A stretch of 64,000 nt of DNA from Ooceraea biroi. Taxonomy: Eukaryota; Arthropoda; Insecta; Hymenoptera; Formicidae. Positions 1 to 13,900 of the stretch are shown piece after piece (the stretch's first letter is position 1; each line of letters starts with the position of its first letter). Below the pieces are notes generated by a model. That model did no database searches. It had not been told where the DNA came from and saw only the letters and a list, made by a program, of their open reading frames with translations. The position numbers and the translations under genes were made by a program. The DNA lies in contig NC_039516.1 of assembly GCF_003672135.1 (NCBI RefSeq), positions 11,515,838 through 11,579,837 of the forward strand, in the 5' to 3' direction.

Positions 1-2600
1 CTAATTAAAATATTACATATTGAATATTTTCTTAATACAAATTTCATTCTCGTGTTAATTTTAATTTTTTTTTGTGCTTCGCCATAATTTCGTGGACGCG
101 GAGGAATGTGCGCCGGGCTCCTCGAAACGACTCATCTAAAAGCGAAACTAAGCAATGTGCGCCGGAGAACGCATTTGCGTGGATACTGCACTTTCAGCTA
201 CTGTTATTGCTGTACTTCATCGCGCGAGGAAGCGCGTTGCCGAACGGTAAGTTCGCGCGGCGTGAACGATAAAGCCTTTTAATTTACTGGAAACACAGGA
301 ATGGTGGCCGGGTGCCTTAAGCAAGACGAAGTGCGAGATAAATCTCGTGAGCGCACCGCGGCGCAGCCACCACTGTTTGGAGAATGTCTAGGAGTCGTCG
401 TAGGGGTGGCGAAGGGAATCTCTTCGCCAACCATCCCCGACCACGCCGCATAAAACGGTAAAATGCTTTATATCGAGCCGGTAGATCGAAGTCACAACGT
501 ATGGGAAAACAAGCGGTATGCTCGAAAAGGAAAGAGTGAGACAAAAAGAGAGAAAAGAGAGCACTGTCATCCGCTATCGAGCCCGATCATACTCGTGTGC
601 TGGGAGATCCTTTTTCTGCTTCATCGACCCCGTGTTATACGGGCCGACTGGTTAGGCGGGTTCGTACGTGGGGTGGCGGTGTGTTCCGTACTATACGGGG
701 TGTAGCAAAGTGAAACGGAAAGATTCCGAAGGGGGCTCCGAGGAATCCCGAAATTGCAGTGGATGCGCGAGGAAGATGAAATTCTGCTCTGAGAGATATG
801 GTTTCAAAAAGATCTTATAATTCTTTTGTGAGTAATTCTTTCGTGAGTAATTAGTTCGAGCAGACAACAGAAATAATTTATTTTGCGTTTTCATCCCTTC
901 ATTTCGTTCTGCATTAGGAAGGTTTGCTTTTTAGAGTCGTGCATTTTGAAGCACATTCATCGCGGTACTCGATACTGCAGATTTAATCGGCTATGAAATC
1001 TCGAGTGGAAATTTTTATGTAAATCATTTTAACGTCGCTTTCCGATCGATTTTTCCCTCGGCGTAAATTTAATACTACGACATTTAAATACTTCGATAAG
1101 TATCACAGCAAATTTCTCCACTCAAAGTCGCGAATGTGTATCTTGCGAGATTGCCGATTACCGAGATCGTTACAATTTTCTCAATATCGCTATCGTGATA
1201 CGGCAGTAACTGGACACCCAGTAGAGCGCTCTAGCAAGGTGCACACGGACCGCCCTCCTCGTTGTGTCACCCCGGTGCACCCCTGTGTCGCGCGAGGGGT
1301 GTCCTCGGGCAACTGCAGCCCCGGGCGAACAACGTCGATGCAGTATTTGGGTAGCGACACGACGTCGTCTTACGGTGTAACCGCATCTTCCAGAGGAACA
1401 TGATATACGCTAGCGGCATAAAACACCGAGCCATTATATTATACTACGACGCAGATGCGAATATCGAGTTCCGACTTTGCTTTCGATAAGAAACACCGGG
1501 CGAAGAAACAGGCTTCTACGAAGGGGGTGCGGCACAGCGTGTGCAGTCGATGCACTTCCGCCTCCGAATTACTGCCGCACTCGGGTTTTAGCAGCGACGA
1601 ATGAGTGATTGATGAACGTTTGCACTCTCAATCCGGATTTATTCCGGTTAACTAACGTGCCTGCCTCGTTGCTTCCGTTCCTGCCGCGCCTTTCCACGCG
1701 AAAAACGATGCTAACGAATTACATGCATATGGAATTTTCGCGGAAATTTTGATTTGACTCTTCCATCTAAAAAAATGTTCGATCGTTATAATCAAAATCG
1801 ATTATTATAATCAAAATTACAATTTTCTCGTATTTAACCCTCAAACACCACACCTCCTGAGCCACGAAGTTTTACTTCGTTAACACTACGCAGCGTCGTG
1901 CGCATTAAAGCTGCTAGATGACGGGACTTCTAAGAAAGATATATGTATATCTCCTTTTTCCTTTCCGGTTCTAACCCCCACTCCTCTCACTCATTAGAAA
2001 TACTGGTGCGTATTTCAAACGGACTACTGGGTAAACGTAACCCAGAGGTGTGTTTGAGGGTTAATTGTACAAATATTACAGGATGCCGAATCGAGATTCA
2101 GTCGGTGCAAAAGCCGAGTGAATTTCATTGAACGATAACGTTCTCCGTTTGATTAATTCTTCCTGTTGATTGATTGCAACGCAAGAATTTACCGCCTCGA
2201 AATTTTACTCGGAGAGGAATTGATCGTTAGAGAATGATTAAAGGACCCTTAAAATTACAGTCTCATTTTTACGAGCGTGTCGCCACAGGCGTGTCGTATA
2301 AGGGTATCGTATCCTACCATACCATGAACGTCATGCTTACGAGAAAAAAGAGGGCAACGACAATATTGTACAAGCCGACGATGCATTTCCGAGTTCCCGC
2401 TTCTGCGCGGGCGCGCGCCTCTTTCCTGCCCATATATCACCCCGTGACGCGTATCGCGACTTTCACGGCGCAAGAAATATCGGCGGGGGTTTATATCTCG
2501 CAGCCGCTATCGAAGCTATCCCGTAGATCAAACAACCTGCCCCTAGTCCCGAGTTATATTCGATGCAGCGCGAGCGCGCGCGCGGTGATGTAAGCGTAAT
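1..2600. other. Gene-less stretch, AT-rich with CpG-rich islands
   Basis: No recognisable gene. Open frames reach at most about 119 codons (2234-2593, +), overlap frames on the other strand and show no domain. CpG-rich patches (300-450, 1200-1350, 2390-2590) alternate with AT-rich DNA (1730-1850). The alternation and the absence of CpG depletion fit hymenopteran non-coding DNA. A short untranslated or regulatory sequence could be hidden here, but nothing supports one. Confidence 0.55.
818..847. repeat. 15-bp direct repeat, two copies
   Basis: TAATTCTTTTGTGAG is followed directly by TAATTCTTTCGTGAG (one mismatch) and then TAATTAG. It is a small local tandem duplication of no evident function. 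Confidence 0.7.
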
Positions 2601-5600
2601 GTGCACCCCGCGATTACTTGGGAGACAGTTCGCCAAGGTTCTCCTTTTCGAGGGTAGTAACCGTTGGAGGTAGTAACAGCCCCCGCGACTTATCCCGGAA
2701 GATGAACGATCGCACCCTCGTCCGCGCGAACTTCGAGCGCGTTGTCCGAAACTTCTCCGGGTGCGTCATAATCGCGACACGCTCGGAACGCTCCTGACGA
2801 TTTCGACAAGGGAGTAGAAACTTCGATGCGCGAGGGAGGACGCGGAACTTCGTCCCTTAAATCCTCGGTAGCGCCGTTAATCCCGGAGATTCCGACTTTC
2901 ATTATTTCCCCCGTGTCCCCCGTCGATATTCACCCCTTTCTTCGTCCGCGAGTTATTATTAGCGACAAGTATTCGCGAGTGATTAACGGTTCTTAGCGAA
3001 AGAATCGATTGTGTTAACAATGTCGCGAAATTTCGGTCAACTAATTTTAGTCACGAAATACTCTTCTGATTACTCTTGGATTTATTATTGTACAAAGTTG
3101 ATTGCCCGTGTCTTTCTTTGGCGATAATATTAGGGAATAATGATCTTATTATTTGTAATTATTTTATTATTTGTAATCGCAAACATGTATGTAATATGTA
3201 TAATATGCGCAATGCACGCATGGAGAATCGAGTGGTAGCTAAAATAATTTTTAGAGATAACTTTTTCTCCCCCGGGATAATTCGGGATGCAATTATAGCG
3301 AGCAACGTTGTTTTTATCCAGCCGATCTCTCAAATAAGCGTAAACGAGGGGCGTAAACAACGTGATTACGTAAACGTTCAAGTAGGAGGTCCTGCAATCT
3401 CGTCAGTCGCGGAGCGGAGCGCAAATATATTTGCATCCGGTGTTCATAATTGCGCAATAAGGCGTAAAGAAACGGCCGACGGTACAAATATTGACGGCGC
3501 ACATTTGCGACCCACCATCAAAGCCCTTCAAGCGCCGGCCGAGATCGCATGTCGGAATGATTGCGATTGTATCCGATTACTTATCGCAGATTTACGTTGA
3601 ATGGTTTACGCATCCCGCTAAATTGCTCATTTCACGCACACTGCCTCGCTCCATGCAGAGATTCGCTCGCGGAAAATACGCTCGAAAAGCTCGACCGATT
3701 TAATGCTGCAATCAGGCAAGATAAATACGTAAAATGACGCGAATGAGTGCGAAAAGTTCGTCGTTATCAACGCGGAGGTGACGAAACACCTTTCTTTTCG
3801 AGTGCTTGCTGTTTTACGACATCGACAATTAAAAGTGTACGTTCCAAACACTTTCGAGCCCGGCCCAATTAATCAATAAAATCGTTAAGTGTCGAGCTGC
3901 AGTATAAGATAAATAATCACAGTGTCGCGTGTATTTATTTCACAGCGCGAGTTTTATTCACGATTCGCTTAACTGCCGGTTATAAACGCACGAAATTTTC
4001 AGTTTGACGATCTCTCGCAATTGATGGCGCTAACAAAAATTACGCGACCTTTACAGTCGGAAAAAAACTGTGAATTAGTAAAGATGTTATTGCCGAAAAA
4101 ATTCCGTATTTACTGTTACAATGATCGGCCAGGTTAGTTGGATCTCTTGCGATATTTTGGAATATTGCTAACTTGAAATTTATAGTACATAAATAAACAA
4201 ATTTCAGTAAATATTATGTTACTTATAATTATTTCTTATAATTAAATAATCTCATGTTAATATATAAAAATAATAAATTGTCATTATTTTATATTCTGTA
4301 AGGTTCTATGTAATAAAACCTCCACTTTAATGAACAGCGCATACAAACTATATTCACAAATATTAATCTTGCATGTTATGTTATAACGCTGCACTGTTGC
4401 TATAAATTTTAATCGAAAATTATTTAGTCAACAATTTTCCACGTGAATTAATTTAACATTACTTCGATTGAAAGTATAATATAACAGTAATGTGATTGAA
4501 AACAGGAATACTAATGATGAAAAATTTTATAAAATAATATTAAAGTCATTTACAATTTTCTATATTTTTTCTTATTATTTTTCTATATTTTTATTTATCT
4601 CAGCGTTGCATTGAAAGTATCGGACAGCGAGTACACGTTTTACACAAGTTTAAACCATCAGTTGCGCTTTTTTTCATATTCTCGAAGGAGACTATCAGGC
4701 GGAATCCGTTGCGGGTATCAACGAAATCGCGTAATTAAAGTGACAAGCACGTGCGTTGGCGTACTGGCCGCGTCGTGGTTCCGACGCGACACGAGTTATT
4801 AGTCGTGGCATTAGGTTACAGCGTGAATACGCGGCTTAATTAATTGGCAGCTATTCCCCAGGCAGGGTGTAACTACAGATTACCAATTACAGCGACACCT
4901 CTCGAAATTTCCGGGGGATGATCGCTTCCCTCTCGGCCTTTCGGACGGTGCGGTGTGTCGGCGAGCTAACTCGATAATATTTGCCGCTTCCGCGAGTCGA
5001 CCAAGTTCCCCCGGAGCTTCGGCCACGAGTTTCGTCAGTCGCTTTTACCAGAATATATCCGTTTTCGTCATGGTCTCTATCGCGAGCTCGTTATCAATTT
5101 TCGATGTTAATCAAGCTCTGAAAATCATCTCTGCCGTCGCTGAAATTTTCTGTCACAGCACACCGCTGTCGCGCATCGCGAGAGAACGCGGTTTGTACGA
5201 ACCTCGTGGAAGCTTTCGTGCAGCTTATGAAAAATCGCGTTTTCGCGCGCAAATATTATCACAGAAGTATACGGTTAATTTGATTAATTGGGCAAATATT
5301 TTTCTCAATATATGCGGCTCATGTTTTGCGGCATAATCCTATCTTTGATCCACGCCGATCGATATCCGAGTTGACGCGAGCAAACGAGTTCACGATTAGA
5401 TTTTATTGTCTTCTTTTAGGTAGAAATGTCGACTGCTCGGTAAGCTCGACGTGTTAATGCTGTTAAAGTTCGATTCGCCTACAGCCTTCGGCGATTCCTC
5501 TGGCGTGTTGCGGCCTTGGAAGGCAATCTAGTGACACGCGCGAAACTCGCTTAATAGATTAAGTGACCTGCAGTTGCGCTACTAAAATGAGGATTTCCCT

Positions 5601-7072
5601 TTTGTGCGAGAGACCGCCTCAAGGTTCGCGCGCGCTGAATCAACGCGTTAACGGCGCGAGCGTTATATTCGCGCGCCTCGAAACTTGAGAATAATGCTAA
5701 GCATTTCCGCGCGGCGTGCACGCTTTTATTTAGTACTCGCGCGAAACTGCAGAAAGGAGCACAAGCCAGAGTTATGTCACACTCGTATTTCCATCATATT
5801 CACTTTTCAGGTCCGACTTTGTGAATACGAAAATACCGGCGAGAAGTCCGCTCGCCCGCGCCCGCCGTTTCTTGTTTACCGTATACGCTTCCTGGGACGT
5901 GCCGCTAAACACCGCCTGCGAACGAGAATACGCTTTACGCGAATTTTCGTCGCTTGCTGTCGATGCCATCCGCCCGAACGACGCCAAGTCGTTGACGGCA
6001 AGTTGCAAACAAGAACGCAATTAACTTTGCACTAAGCCTTGCGAAAACCTTGTTATCGTGAACTTCCCCCCGTCAATGGAAACCGTTTGCCGCTCCTCCA
6101 TTCCCTACCCCTTCGGTTCACCGTCGCGTCATATGCACGCACTCGCACGCATTCGCGTGTACGCGCGTTCCGCGGCGACGTCGAGACAATTAACGTCGCT
6201 TACTCGTACGTTAAACGGGACCGTGACAATTCCGCTGTCTAAATTAGCAATCCAATGGCAGAGTGTGCGGTTCCTTTGAACCGAGTGGCGGAATAGGGAT
6301 TATTCTAGTCAAAGTATTTTAATATGCCGGCGAAAGCGTTCCTCGCGCGCAAGAGAAGAATTCTGCATTACTCCAGCGTGACAAGGTTCCTCGTTTACAT
6401 TTACAGCAGCGCGGCTGGAAAATACCGTCCACGCTCGCCCATCGAAATTGCAGATTTATCGCGGCCTGTTTTTATTCGGCGTTCTGCCCGCGAAAAAGAG
6501 CGGACGAGCAGCTGCCGATTCGTTTGATTTCGCTTAACGCCGCGTAAAACGAATACGCACGATATTATCCGCGGCGAACCAACCCTGACTCGGCCCCTAC
6601 CGATAGTCGCGACAAGGCAATTTTGCGAATTCGTGAAATTTCGTGCGATGTGTTCCACAGCTGCCAAGTCAACGATAATCCGCAATGAATTTTCAAACGA
6701 TTTTCCGGCAAGTGCCGAAAGTACGACATTCAATCGTTCCGCCTGAAACATTCTACATAAATGTACGTGGTTTTTTTCGATTTAATCAGTTTATCGCTCG
6801 ATGGATTTATTCTTTGAGGTGTCGTTGCAAACGGTTCCTGTTCGAATCGTGAGATTCGTGAGCGTTCGAGGATCGCGTTAAGTGAGATATTCGGATTCAC
6901 CCGCGTCGTTTCGGCATCGTATACGACATAGATATCACGCAGGAATGCAAATCGCTTTTTCCGAAATCGCGCGTCGGTGTTGCTCGAAGAATAGCTCCAT
7001 TCTGCCGACGGAATGCGAAATGTCGCGGCGTCGTCGACGAGCGTCGCTCTTCCTTCCCTTCCCGTGACGTAA
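2601..7072. other. Gene-less stretch including an AT-rich block
   Basis: No recognisable gene. The longest open frame (3076-3600, +, 174 codons) has a composition that drifts with local base content, overlaps open frames on the other strand and matches no family I know. About 4150-4610 is strongly AT-rich and nearly free of CpG. About 5600-6600 is CpG-rich with several overlapping short frames on both strands, which is expected by chance where stop codons are scarce. Confidence 0.55.
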
Positions 7073-7104
7073 TGCATAATGTATACATATATGTACATTA
7101 TGCA
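7073..7104. repeat. Short palindrome around a TA-rich core
   Basis: TGCATAATGTA (7073-7083) and TACATTATGCA (7094-7104) are perfect reverse complements separated by 10 bases of alternating TA/CA. It could extrude as a small hairpin. No flanking duplication identifies it as a transposon. Confidence 0.6.
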
Positions 7105-7310
7105 GTTCACAGTAAATCATGAACCCAAATGCGACAGGGCGGAGTAAGAAAAGTGCCGAGTGCGAGGGCCGCGGGCCAAAGACCTTCGCGAAAATAGCGG
7201 CGAGAAGTCGAGCCGCGCGACAGAGCCCGGCGTATTCTTTATTTTCTTGACGCGTCTTGCCGTGAGCTAACTGCACTTCGTAATGGCGGCACTCCGCGAG
7301 AACGCCGCCG

Positions 7311-7338
7311 TTTACATAAGCACCGAGGCTTATGTAAA
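7311..7338. repeat. Perfect 11-bp stem hairpin
   Basis: TTTACATAAGC (7311-7321), a six-base loop and GCTTATGTAAA (7328-7338) form a perfect stem. No T-run follows, so a terminator-like role is not indicated. It is too short for a microRNA precursor. Confidence 0.6.
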
Positions 7339-10285
7339 TCGTGCGAGCGAAATCGCCGTTTTCCCGTTCTTTAATCCTGTCTTTTGTCCGTCCGCGTACA
7401 ATTTAAAATTTGACGCGAAAACGTCTACTGCGTCGTGCATCGCTGGGAAGATTTCGTTTCGCAAGGAAGACTCGTATGCGAACCGACAGCGCAAGTAATT
7501 ATAAATAATTCGAGTAATTATAAGTAATTTTTATATAAGACGTACTCGCGACGTACGAGACGCGAGCAGCGCGCTTCTTCCTACTAGATTGCGTATTACT
7601 TGCGAGATACAATGGATCTCTCTGCAAAATCGTTGCAATCTTAATTAATAATCTTAATTTCGCGCGACTTGGGTATTTACAATTTTCATTCTTTTGCAAT
7701 TTTATTATCTTGTTTTTTTCATTTTATTTTCAGTCCGCTAACGAAAATATCTCCCTCTATACCGTCTCATATCGCTCTGTATCTAATAATATATCTACTC
7801 TAAACTACCCCTCTGACCGACGCCTATTACCCGAGTTTCGATTTTCCGGAGGGACGGCGAGTCGATGGTCGGATAAACGGCGGCGAGCCGTCGAGACCGC
7901 ACGCCGCTTAAATTACGGTCGGCGGAAGTTGAACGAAAGTTGGCCAAAGTTGGCTCATTCCGCGCATGACTAACTGCCCGCTCGTGTATCCGAGCTACCG
8001 AGTAAACTCCGACACGGTGATACCTGGCCTGCTGCACCCCGGACTCATTCCGGAAGCAGTCGCTCGGCGGACGTTCAGCGACGTGTCCGTCCACCTTTAC
8101 TTCGCATTCACTTAGATTCACCGGCACATCCGGTTGAAGCCGGCTTCATATTCACCGTGGATGCATTCGGTACTATAGCATCGACGCCAATTCCGCCGCA
8201 CGTTCGTTCCTTCGAGCGAGACATTCGCTCGCTCGTTCGCGCACTTCTTCCTCGTATTTCCAAAGTCGATTACCTTTATACCACGTTTTTTCCCGCCCGC
8301 GAATAATCCCGATAAACCCGTTCTCGCAGCGGAAAACATATTTTATCACGCGCGATCCCGGCGGCGTTCCACGTGAAAATACAATCAGCCGAACAACAGC
8401 GCTCATTCGCTTACGCGAACAATCGCACGGAGCACGGGGTGGCTTCGTTGCAGTTTGGAAAACACGCGGGTACGGGTGTACAAGGTACAGTGCCACACAC
8501 GTAGCAGCATCGATCCCGCGATACATCCCTCATATCCCGATCCCCGATATTCTCCCGGTCGGTCTCCGACGTTCTCTCTCACGGCTCGCCTTGCTTGATA
8601 TCTCACGCGAGCCCGTAATGGATACACTGCATATATCGTGAAGAAATCTACGTAAAAATGACAAATACGTGGAATGATATGCAAATCCCAGTAAGAAAGA
8701 CAGATCTCGTCGTCGTCTTCCGTCGTCATCGTTCTCGTTTCGTCGTTTCTCGACGTCGACGTCGTCGTCGTCCTCATCGCTGTCGCAGTTTCCACATTTC
8801 TCAAGCGGGTCACGGAGAGACGGTCACGGTGTCTCGTACCTATGGCTTTTCCATTAAAGCTGCATCATCATCGGACCGACGACGCGACGACGGCGTCTGC
8901 TCTTTCCTCATTGTTCGCGCCGCGCCATGCGGCCACTTCACACGGGCAAGCGAGAGAAAATCGACTTAGCCAATTTTTCTCGCTGGCCCGACGGGCGGAA
9001 ACGCGCCGAGAGAAAAATCCTGTAATCGCGTCTCGCGCCCCGGTGGTGGTACATCCGCACGCCGGCTTTCCCACCCGGCAAAAACGCGCGCGTGCACTTT
9101 TGCGAGCGACGCGAGTTCTGTATCGCGCTGAAAGCGTAGCCGAGAGCGGAGAACCGAGCGGATGCGAGCGCGCGTGAAAGCAACGCTCTTCTTATCGAGA
9201 CTGATCTCTGTTTCTGTTGCTTTTTTAATCGAGTCTGGCCGATCCCGAGCAGACATCCGTGCAGTCGCATACAGATGGAATCGGTTTAATATCTTCGTAG
9301 CGCGTTTACAGGTATGTAACGTACGCACATGTATCTCTGCTGAAAAGAAAATGAGAAGCGGCAGACAGGCAGGGCTCCGCTCCGTATTTACTTTTTCATT
9401 TCGGAGACACACATCCCCGTAACGCTTTCATAAAAAGATAACGAAACGAGAACAGCGAGCGTAAAAGATAAATGAGCAGACTTTATTAACATAATATGAC
9501 GTAACGCTTCTAGTCTTTAAAAGCAGACCTCTAAATGATGAGATCCTTAAACAAAATCTCCACACTCGTGTAATTTATTTTAAAGACTTTCGCTTAATGT
9601 TATTAAAGAAGTTTATCGGAGAAGAACGAGACGTAACGAGATGAGACATTGAGATAAGACATATTTCTCAAGTAACGAGGTCGGAGTAAATATATCTTGG
9701 ATGTACCTCGGGCATTGGATACCTTATACGTCACATGACAAACATTAAACATTACAGTGCTGACCATTTAATTAAGTACGGTAAGTGGAATGTCTCGCAA
9801 AACAAATAAATACTGCAGCGAGGATTACAATCCTCCGTCAAAGTAAAAACACGAAAAACCCACCGTCCCCGACATGGTGGCGAGTAGAAAACACCGTGGA
9901 AAGTACGTGTGCATTTACATACGCGGATTAATTAAAATAGAGTTATGATACGGAACGACGCGACACGCTCTCCTTAAAACCACTTTCGGGTAAGCTGTTT
10001 CTCGGGCTAAATCCTGATTAATGCTAATGTACACGCACGTGCAGCGCCACTTCACGGATACGTATCCTTGCTCTGATGAACGCTCTTCAACATCTCCATA
10101 TCTCCGTACGGTCTCCGTAATAAACATAAATTACACGTCTTAATCGACGTAATTCCCTGAATTGCTGCTTTCGTAGACGCAATTTTTCTCCATTCACAAT
10201 TCAACGTGCCCTTTAACCTTTTTTTAGTTTTAATGTGTCAAGCGCTTCGAAGATACCGAGTGCAGTTGTCTCGAATTACGGACGT
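7339..10285. other. Gene-less CpG-rich stretch
   Basis: No recognisable gene. From about 7800 to 9400 the DNA is CpG-rich, and three or more frames are open at once on both strands (up to 148 codons at 8966-9412, -). The translations are arginine- and serine-rich without domains, the usual result of CpG-rich non-coding DNA. A CpG-rich first exon or promoter is possible but I find no start or splice site that singles one out. 9400-10285 is ordinary mixed sequence. Confidence 0.5.
8707..8775. repeat. Imperfect CGT trinucleotide tract
   Basis: Repeated CGT/CGA triplets with interruptions. In one direction the tract reads as arginine codons, which explains the RRRRR run in a local open frame. 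Simple-sequence DNA. Confidence 0.7.
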
Positions 10286-10993
10286 CTAATCGCTCACACT
10301 TGCAATCGATTGCAACAATGCGTCGCCTAGAATCTGTGCATTATCCGCGATTCCGGATGGTAAGACGTAATTTATCTCAATTCCATCTCTCGAGCAGCGA
10401 ACCGCAATTAATCCGCGAAGCAGCTCGCAGCCTCGACATGACCCTTTGTGTTTCTCAGTAATTAAAGCGCAATCAGCTTTAATACGTGGTGCAATTAAAT
10501 GACGCGGTATCAAGTCACGTAATTCGGGACACTGATGGCTCACCGGCGCGCAATAGCGATGTGACTTCGCGACGAAGACTGCCTGCCAAAAATTGCGAAC
10601 AGAGTGAAACAAAGAGGAAAAATATCGCGTACTTTTGTTGAAAGGATTACGCGACGCGTCTGACTTCATTCTGCCGCTTATTGCGTGCGTACGAGCCATA
10701 TCCAAGTCAGGAAAAGATGTTTCGTTATCTCGAATTTCTTGAGCTACTTGATTGCTGTCGCTTGCGATCGTGTAATTTCGCATAACGCCGGAAAAATTTA
10801 CGCGCGGGATTACGCGAAGATCGATGAGATTTAATTTGCGAGGATAACGTCGCGCTGCTAATGCGCGGCAAAACAGCCTCGTGAGGATCCCAGAGCGATC
10901 TTCGCGCGGGATTGATAGCGCCGCGACCAACTGATTGTTATTAAAAAAGCAGAGAGAAAAAAAAAGAGGGAACGAAGGAAAAAAGTGGGACAT
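10286..10993 (-). CDS. Long open frame, unrecognised, probably not a gene
   Basis: A 235-codon ATG-initiated frame, the second longest in the window. Its first ~28 residues are hydrophobic and phenylalanine-rich (FFPSFPLFFSLCFF), which superficially resembles a signal peptide. However, that stretch lies opposite an A-rich run near 10950-10990 and may simply reflect base composition. The rest is mixed, with scattered cysteines near residues 147-200, and shows no domain I recognise. I see no splice sites or homology that would fix it as an exon. Listed because length alone makes it worth a database comparison. Confidence 0.12.
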   Translation of the reverse strand: MSHFFPSFPLFFSLCFFNNNQLVAALSIPREDRSGILTRLFCRALAARRYPRKLNLIDLRVIPRVNFSGVMRNYTIASDSNQVAQEIRDNETSFPDLDMARTHAISGRMKSDASRNPFNKSTRYFSSLFHSVRNFWQAVFVAKSHRYCAPVSHQCPELRDLIPRHLIAPRIKADCALITEKHKGSCRGCELLRGLIAVRCSRDGIEINYVLPSGIADNAQILGDALLQSIASVSD

Positions 10994-13900
10994 TTACGTA
11001 ATCGTTTACGTACATCACGGCATCGCGCAACGTGCAGCACACAGAGCAGCGGTTGCACGCGATTCCCGGCAGTGATTAAGGCCTGATTTATGTCTGTCGT
11101 CGACGGAGGCGCGCAATTAATACCGGAAAACAGGAGCGGAGGTGCTGGACGACAATTGCGCGGCTCGTTCATCACGCCGGGGTCTCCGTCCAAAATGCAA
11201 TAATTAGCGGACGTACGTTCGGGATTTCTTACTCACGGCCGCGAGGCCGCGATACATCTCGTCTCATTCTTCGTAGACCTCTCGACTTTGGCTTTAATTA
11301 ATTTCCTCTGGCTTTCCAAAAGAGGTAGAAAGAGAGAGAGAGCGCGAAGGAGAAAAAGGAACGGAGACACTCGGGGAAAATAAGTGTGAATGAAAGAAAG
11401 ATAAAAGATCCACTAATCCCCTCCTCGAGAGATTAAATCTCATATTCGAGATAGATCACTACACGTCCTCTCCGTGCCGTTGCGCGCATTTATTTCTGTA
11501 ACTTCTCTCTAATTTGTCGATCGTGAATGCAGATCCACATTATATACAGGATCATTATCTGCATTTACATATTAGTAAAATGCTGCGAAATAGCACCGTA
11601 AACGCAATCAGAAGCAATGGAAATCTAAATCGGTGATTTCCGTCTGGCAGCCTTGCGGTGCATATCAAGAGGAACCATGCGCGTATTTGGGACTAATCAA
11701 GAATCGCCAGGGAACGAACCCCTTGAAAGGGGCGCGCAGGGGTCCCTCCACGAAACGAGGAAGCCTCGAGTTGCTCGAGAGAAAACGAAATACTCTTCTG
11801 CTGAAGAAATCGCCTTGCTGCACGTCGCAGATCAGAAACCAATCAGTCGCGATTGGTTGCACGGTCGGCCGTGGGCGATATTCCCGGGCGATCGGGACCA
11901 CGTGCCAAATTGCAAATCGATATCTCAATTTGCCTGGGCGTCAGACGCAGGTAGACAAATACCCTCCTAGGATGCCTTTCTCCCCGGGGAACGTCTAGGC
12001 ATGCGAGGCATACCGTATCGCTGTCGAAGCTCCCGTTACGTCACGCAGACGTACGATTGGTGATGTCTTTATCGCCAGCGTGTCCGGTCAATTCAGCTTT
12101 GTTAAAATTTAAATTAAAACGTCGCACTCTTCCACCGCTGTTAATCATCAGAGAAAATTGAACCGAAAACTGATATAGAAAAATAGATTACTATACGATC
12201 GAATTGAAATGAATGACGAAATACGACAGCGGTTCCGAGACATACACGTATTTCATCTCACGATACACGATACGTTCGTCGCGCTAGTCGGAACGCGAAG
12301 CGAGATTTTCATCAAGACGCTGGAAGCTGAGTCGCCCTCGTTTCGTCGGTCGTGTTTCACAGACTGATTTTCGAGGGGGTAGTCAGACGCGGGGGTGCGG
12401 AAAGCCGATATGTCCGTCGGGGGTTTCGCGGGGACGTTTCACGGCTTCGCACGGCCGCAGGGGTTGCAAATGCGAGACCGCTTCTCTATTCTATTCAGCG
12501 CATCTGAGCCGGAGACGAGCGCGGCAGGTGCACATCTTGGAGGCGCTATCTACGAATATGGATCTTTCCGACGAATTGGTTCACCGCAACCAACGCGGCA
12601 TCTCCCGTAGCTCGAAGAACAGGAACGCCCGGAAGTACCACGTAACGGCCGATCGAGATGATTGGATTTCGATCGTTGCATCGGCAATTTTAACGAGACG
12701 CCCGAGCAAAACGCGGAAGCGGAAAATTAATACGTCGATAACGATCGCGTATCCGTATTTTAAGCGAACACTCGGAAGAAAAGTGCGTGCACGCGTGCAC
12801 GCGTGAGAATTTATATTCTTAGTCAGTGTACGCTTACTTCCTTCTGAATTTTCTCTTTATTGATTGGAAAAATTAATGAATATTATTCTCGATTAAATCA
12901 TTCATGAGTTTTCTTAGTTTAATAGCTTGCTTCCTCAATGGTAACTTAACAACTCACCAATACCGTATCGCTTTGATGACATTGATAAGCTTAGTATGGA
13001 CGTGGACACTTACCTGTAACAAAGTAAAAGATATCGTTATTATTCACAGTTCGATCAAGGGAATAGCGATATATTCATAAGAATAAAGGGTTGGGAAATA
13101 AGAGCAAATTGAAATTAAAATAAGAATAGAAGGTATTAAAGCGATTTCCATTGTTTGACGGAATATTCCCGAGACGAGAGCCTTCGATCGTTGATTATCC
13201 AGCGATTGTTGCCTCAATTAAGAGATCTAATCTTCGTATTCAAGCAATTTCTCAGGCAGTCGATGAGACAGTTTCGAGAATTAAATTCACGGAACTTCGG
13301 AGATGGCAATAGACGTGAGACCCATTTCTGAAGTCGCTGTTACGTGAAATTAATCGAATCTAGGTGAATCGACCACGCGAAACTAATCATCTTTCCAATG
13401 AACTTACGTAATTACATTTCATCCTCTCATTTTCATTTATCTTTTCTATATGATTATAAATCCTTTTGTGTATGTGTGCGCGCGCTATTTGGCTGAATTT
13501 CTACTTATTTCTTCATCTTTCAATAGCCACATAAATATAAAATATATTTTAACCACATTCTCGCCGATACGCAAGCACAAATTTCAAACGGCAAATTATT
13601 TAATTTTACTTAATTAATTAATTACAATAACAATATAACAAGTACGTTCACGTTTACTATCAGCTTTATCAGACAAAAGGAGAATCGCGTGAGACGCGCG
13701 CGCCGGATAAAGCGCATTCTACATAAAAGTACCGCCAATTGGGGATCACCCCGACGTAAATCAGCCAGTTTCATTCTTCAGCAGACCCGCAGCGAGACGT
13801 TCCATAAAGACTTTTCCGCGTAGTACACGATATCGTCCAGGAACGAGACAAAAAGGAGAAGGCAATTTTCTCCCCCGAATCCTTTGGATGCGAATGGTGT

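Noticed and set aside
6839..6855. GTTCGAATC resembling the T-loop box of a tRNA
   Set aside because: The flanking bases do not pair as a T-arm, and no A box or acceptor stem lies at the right distance.
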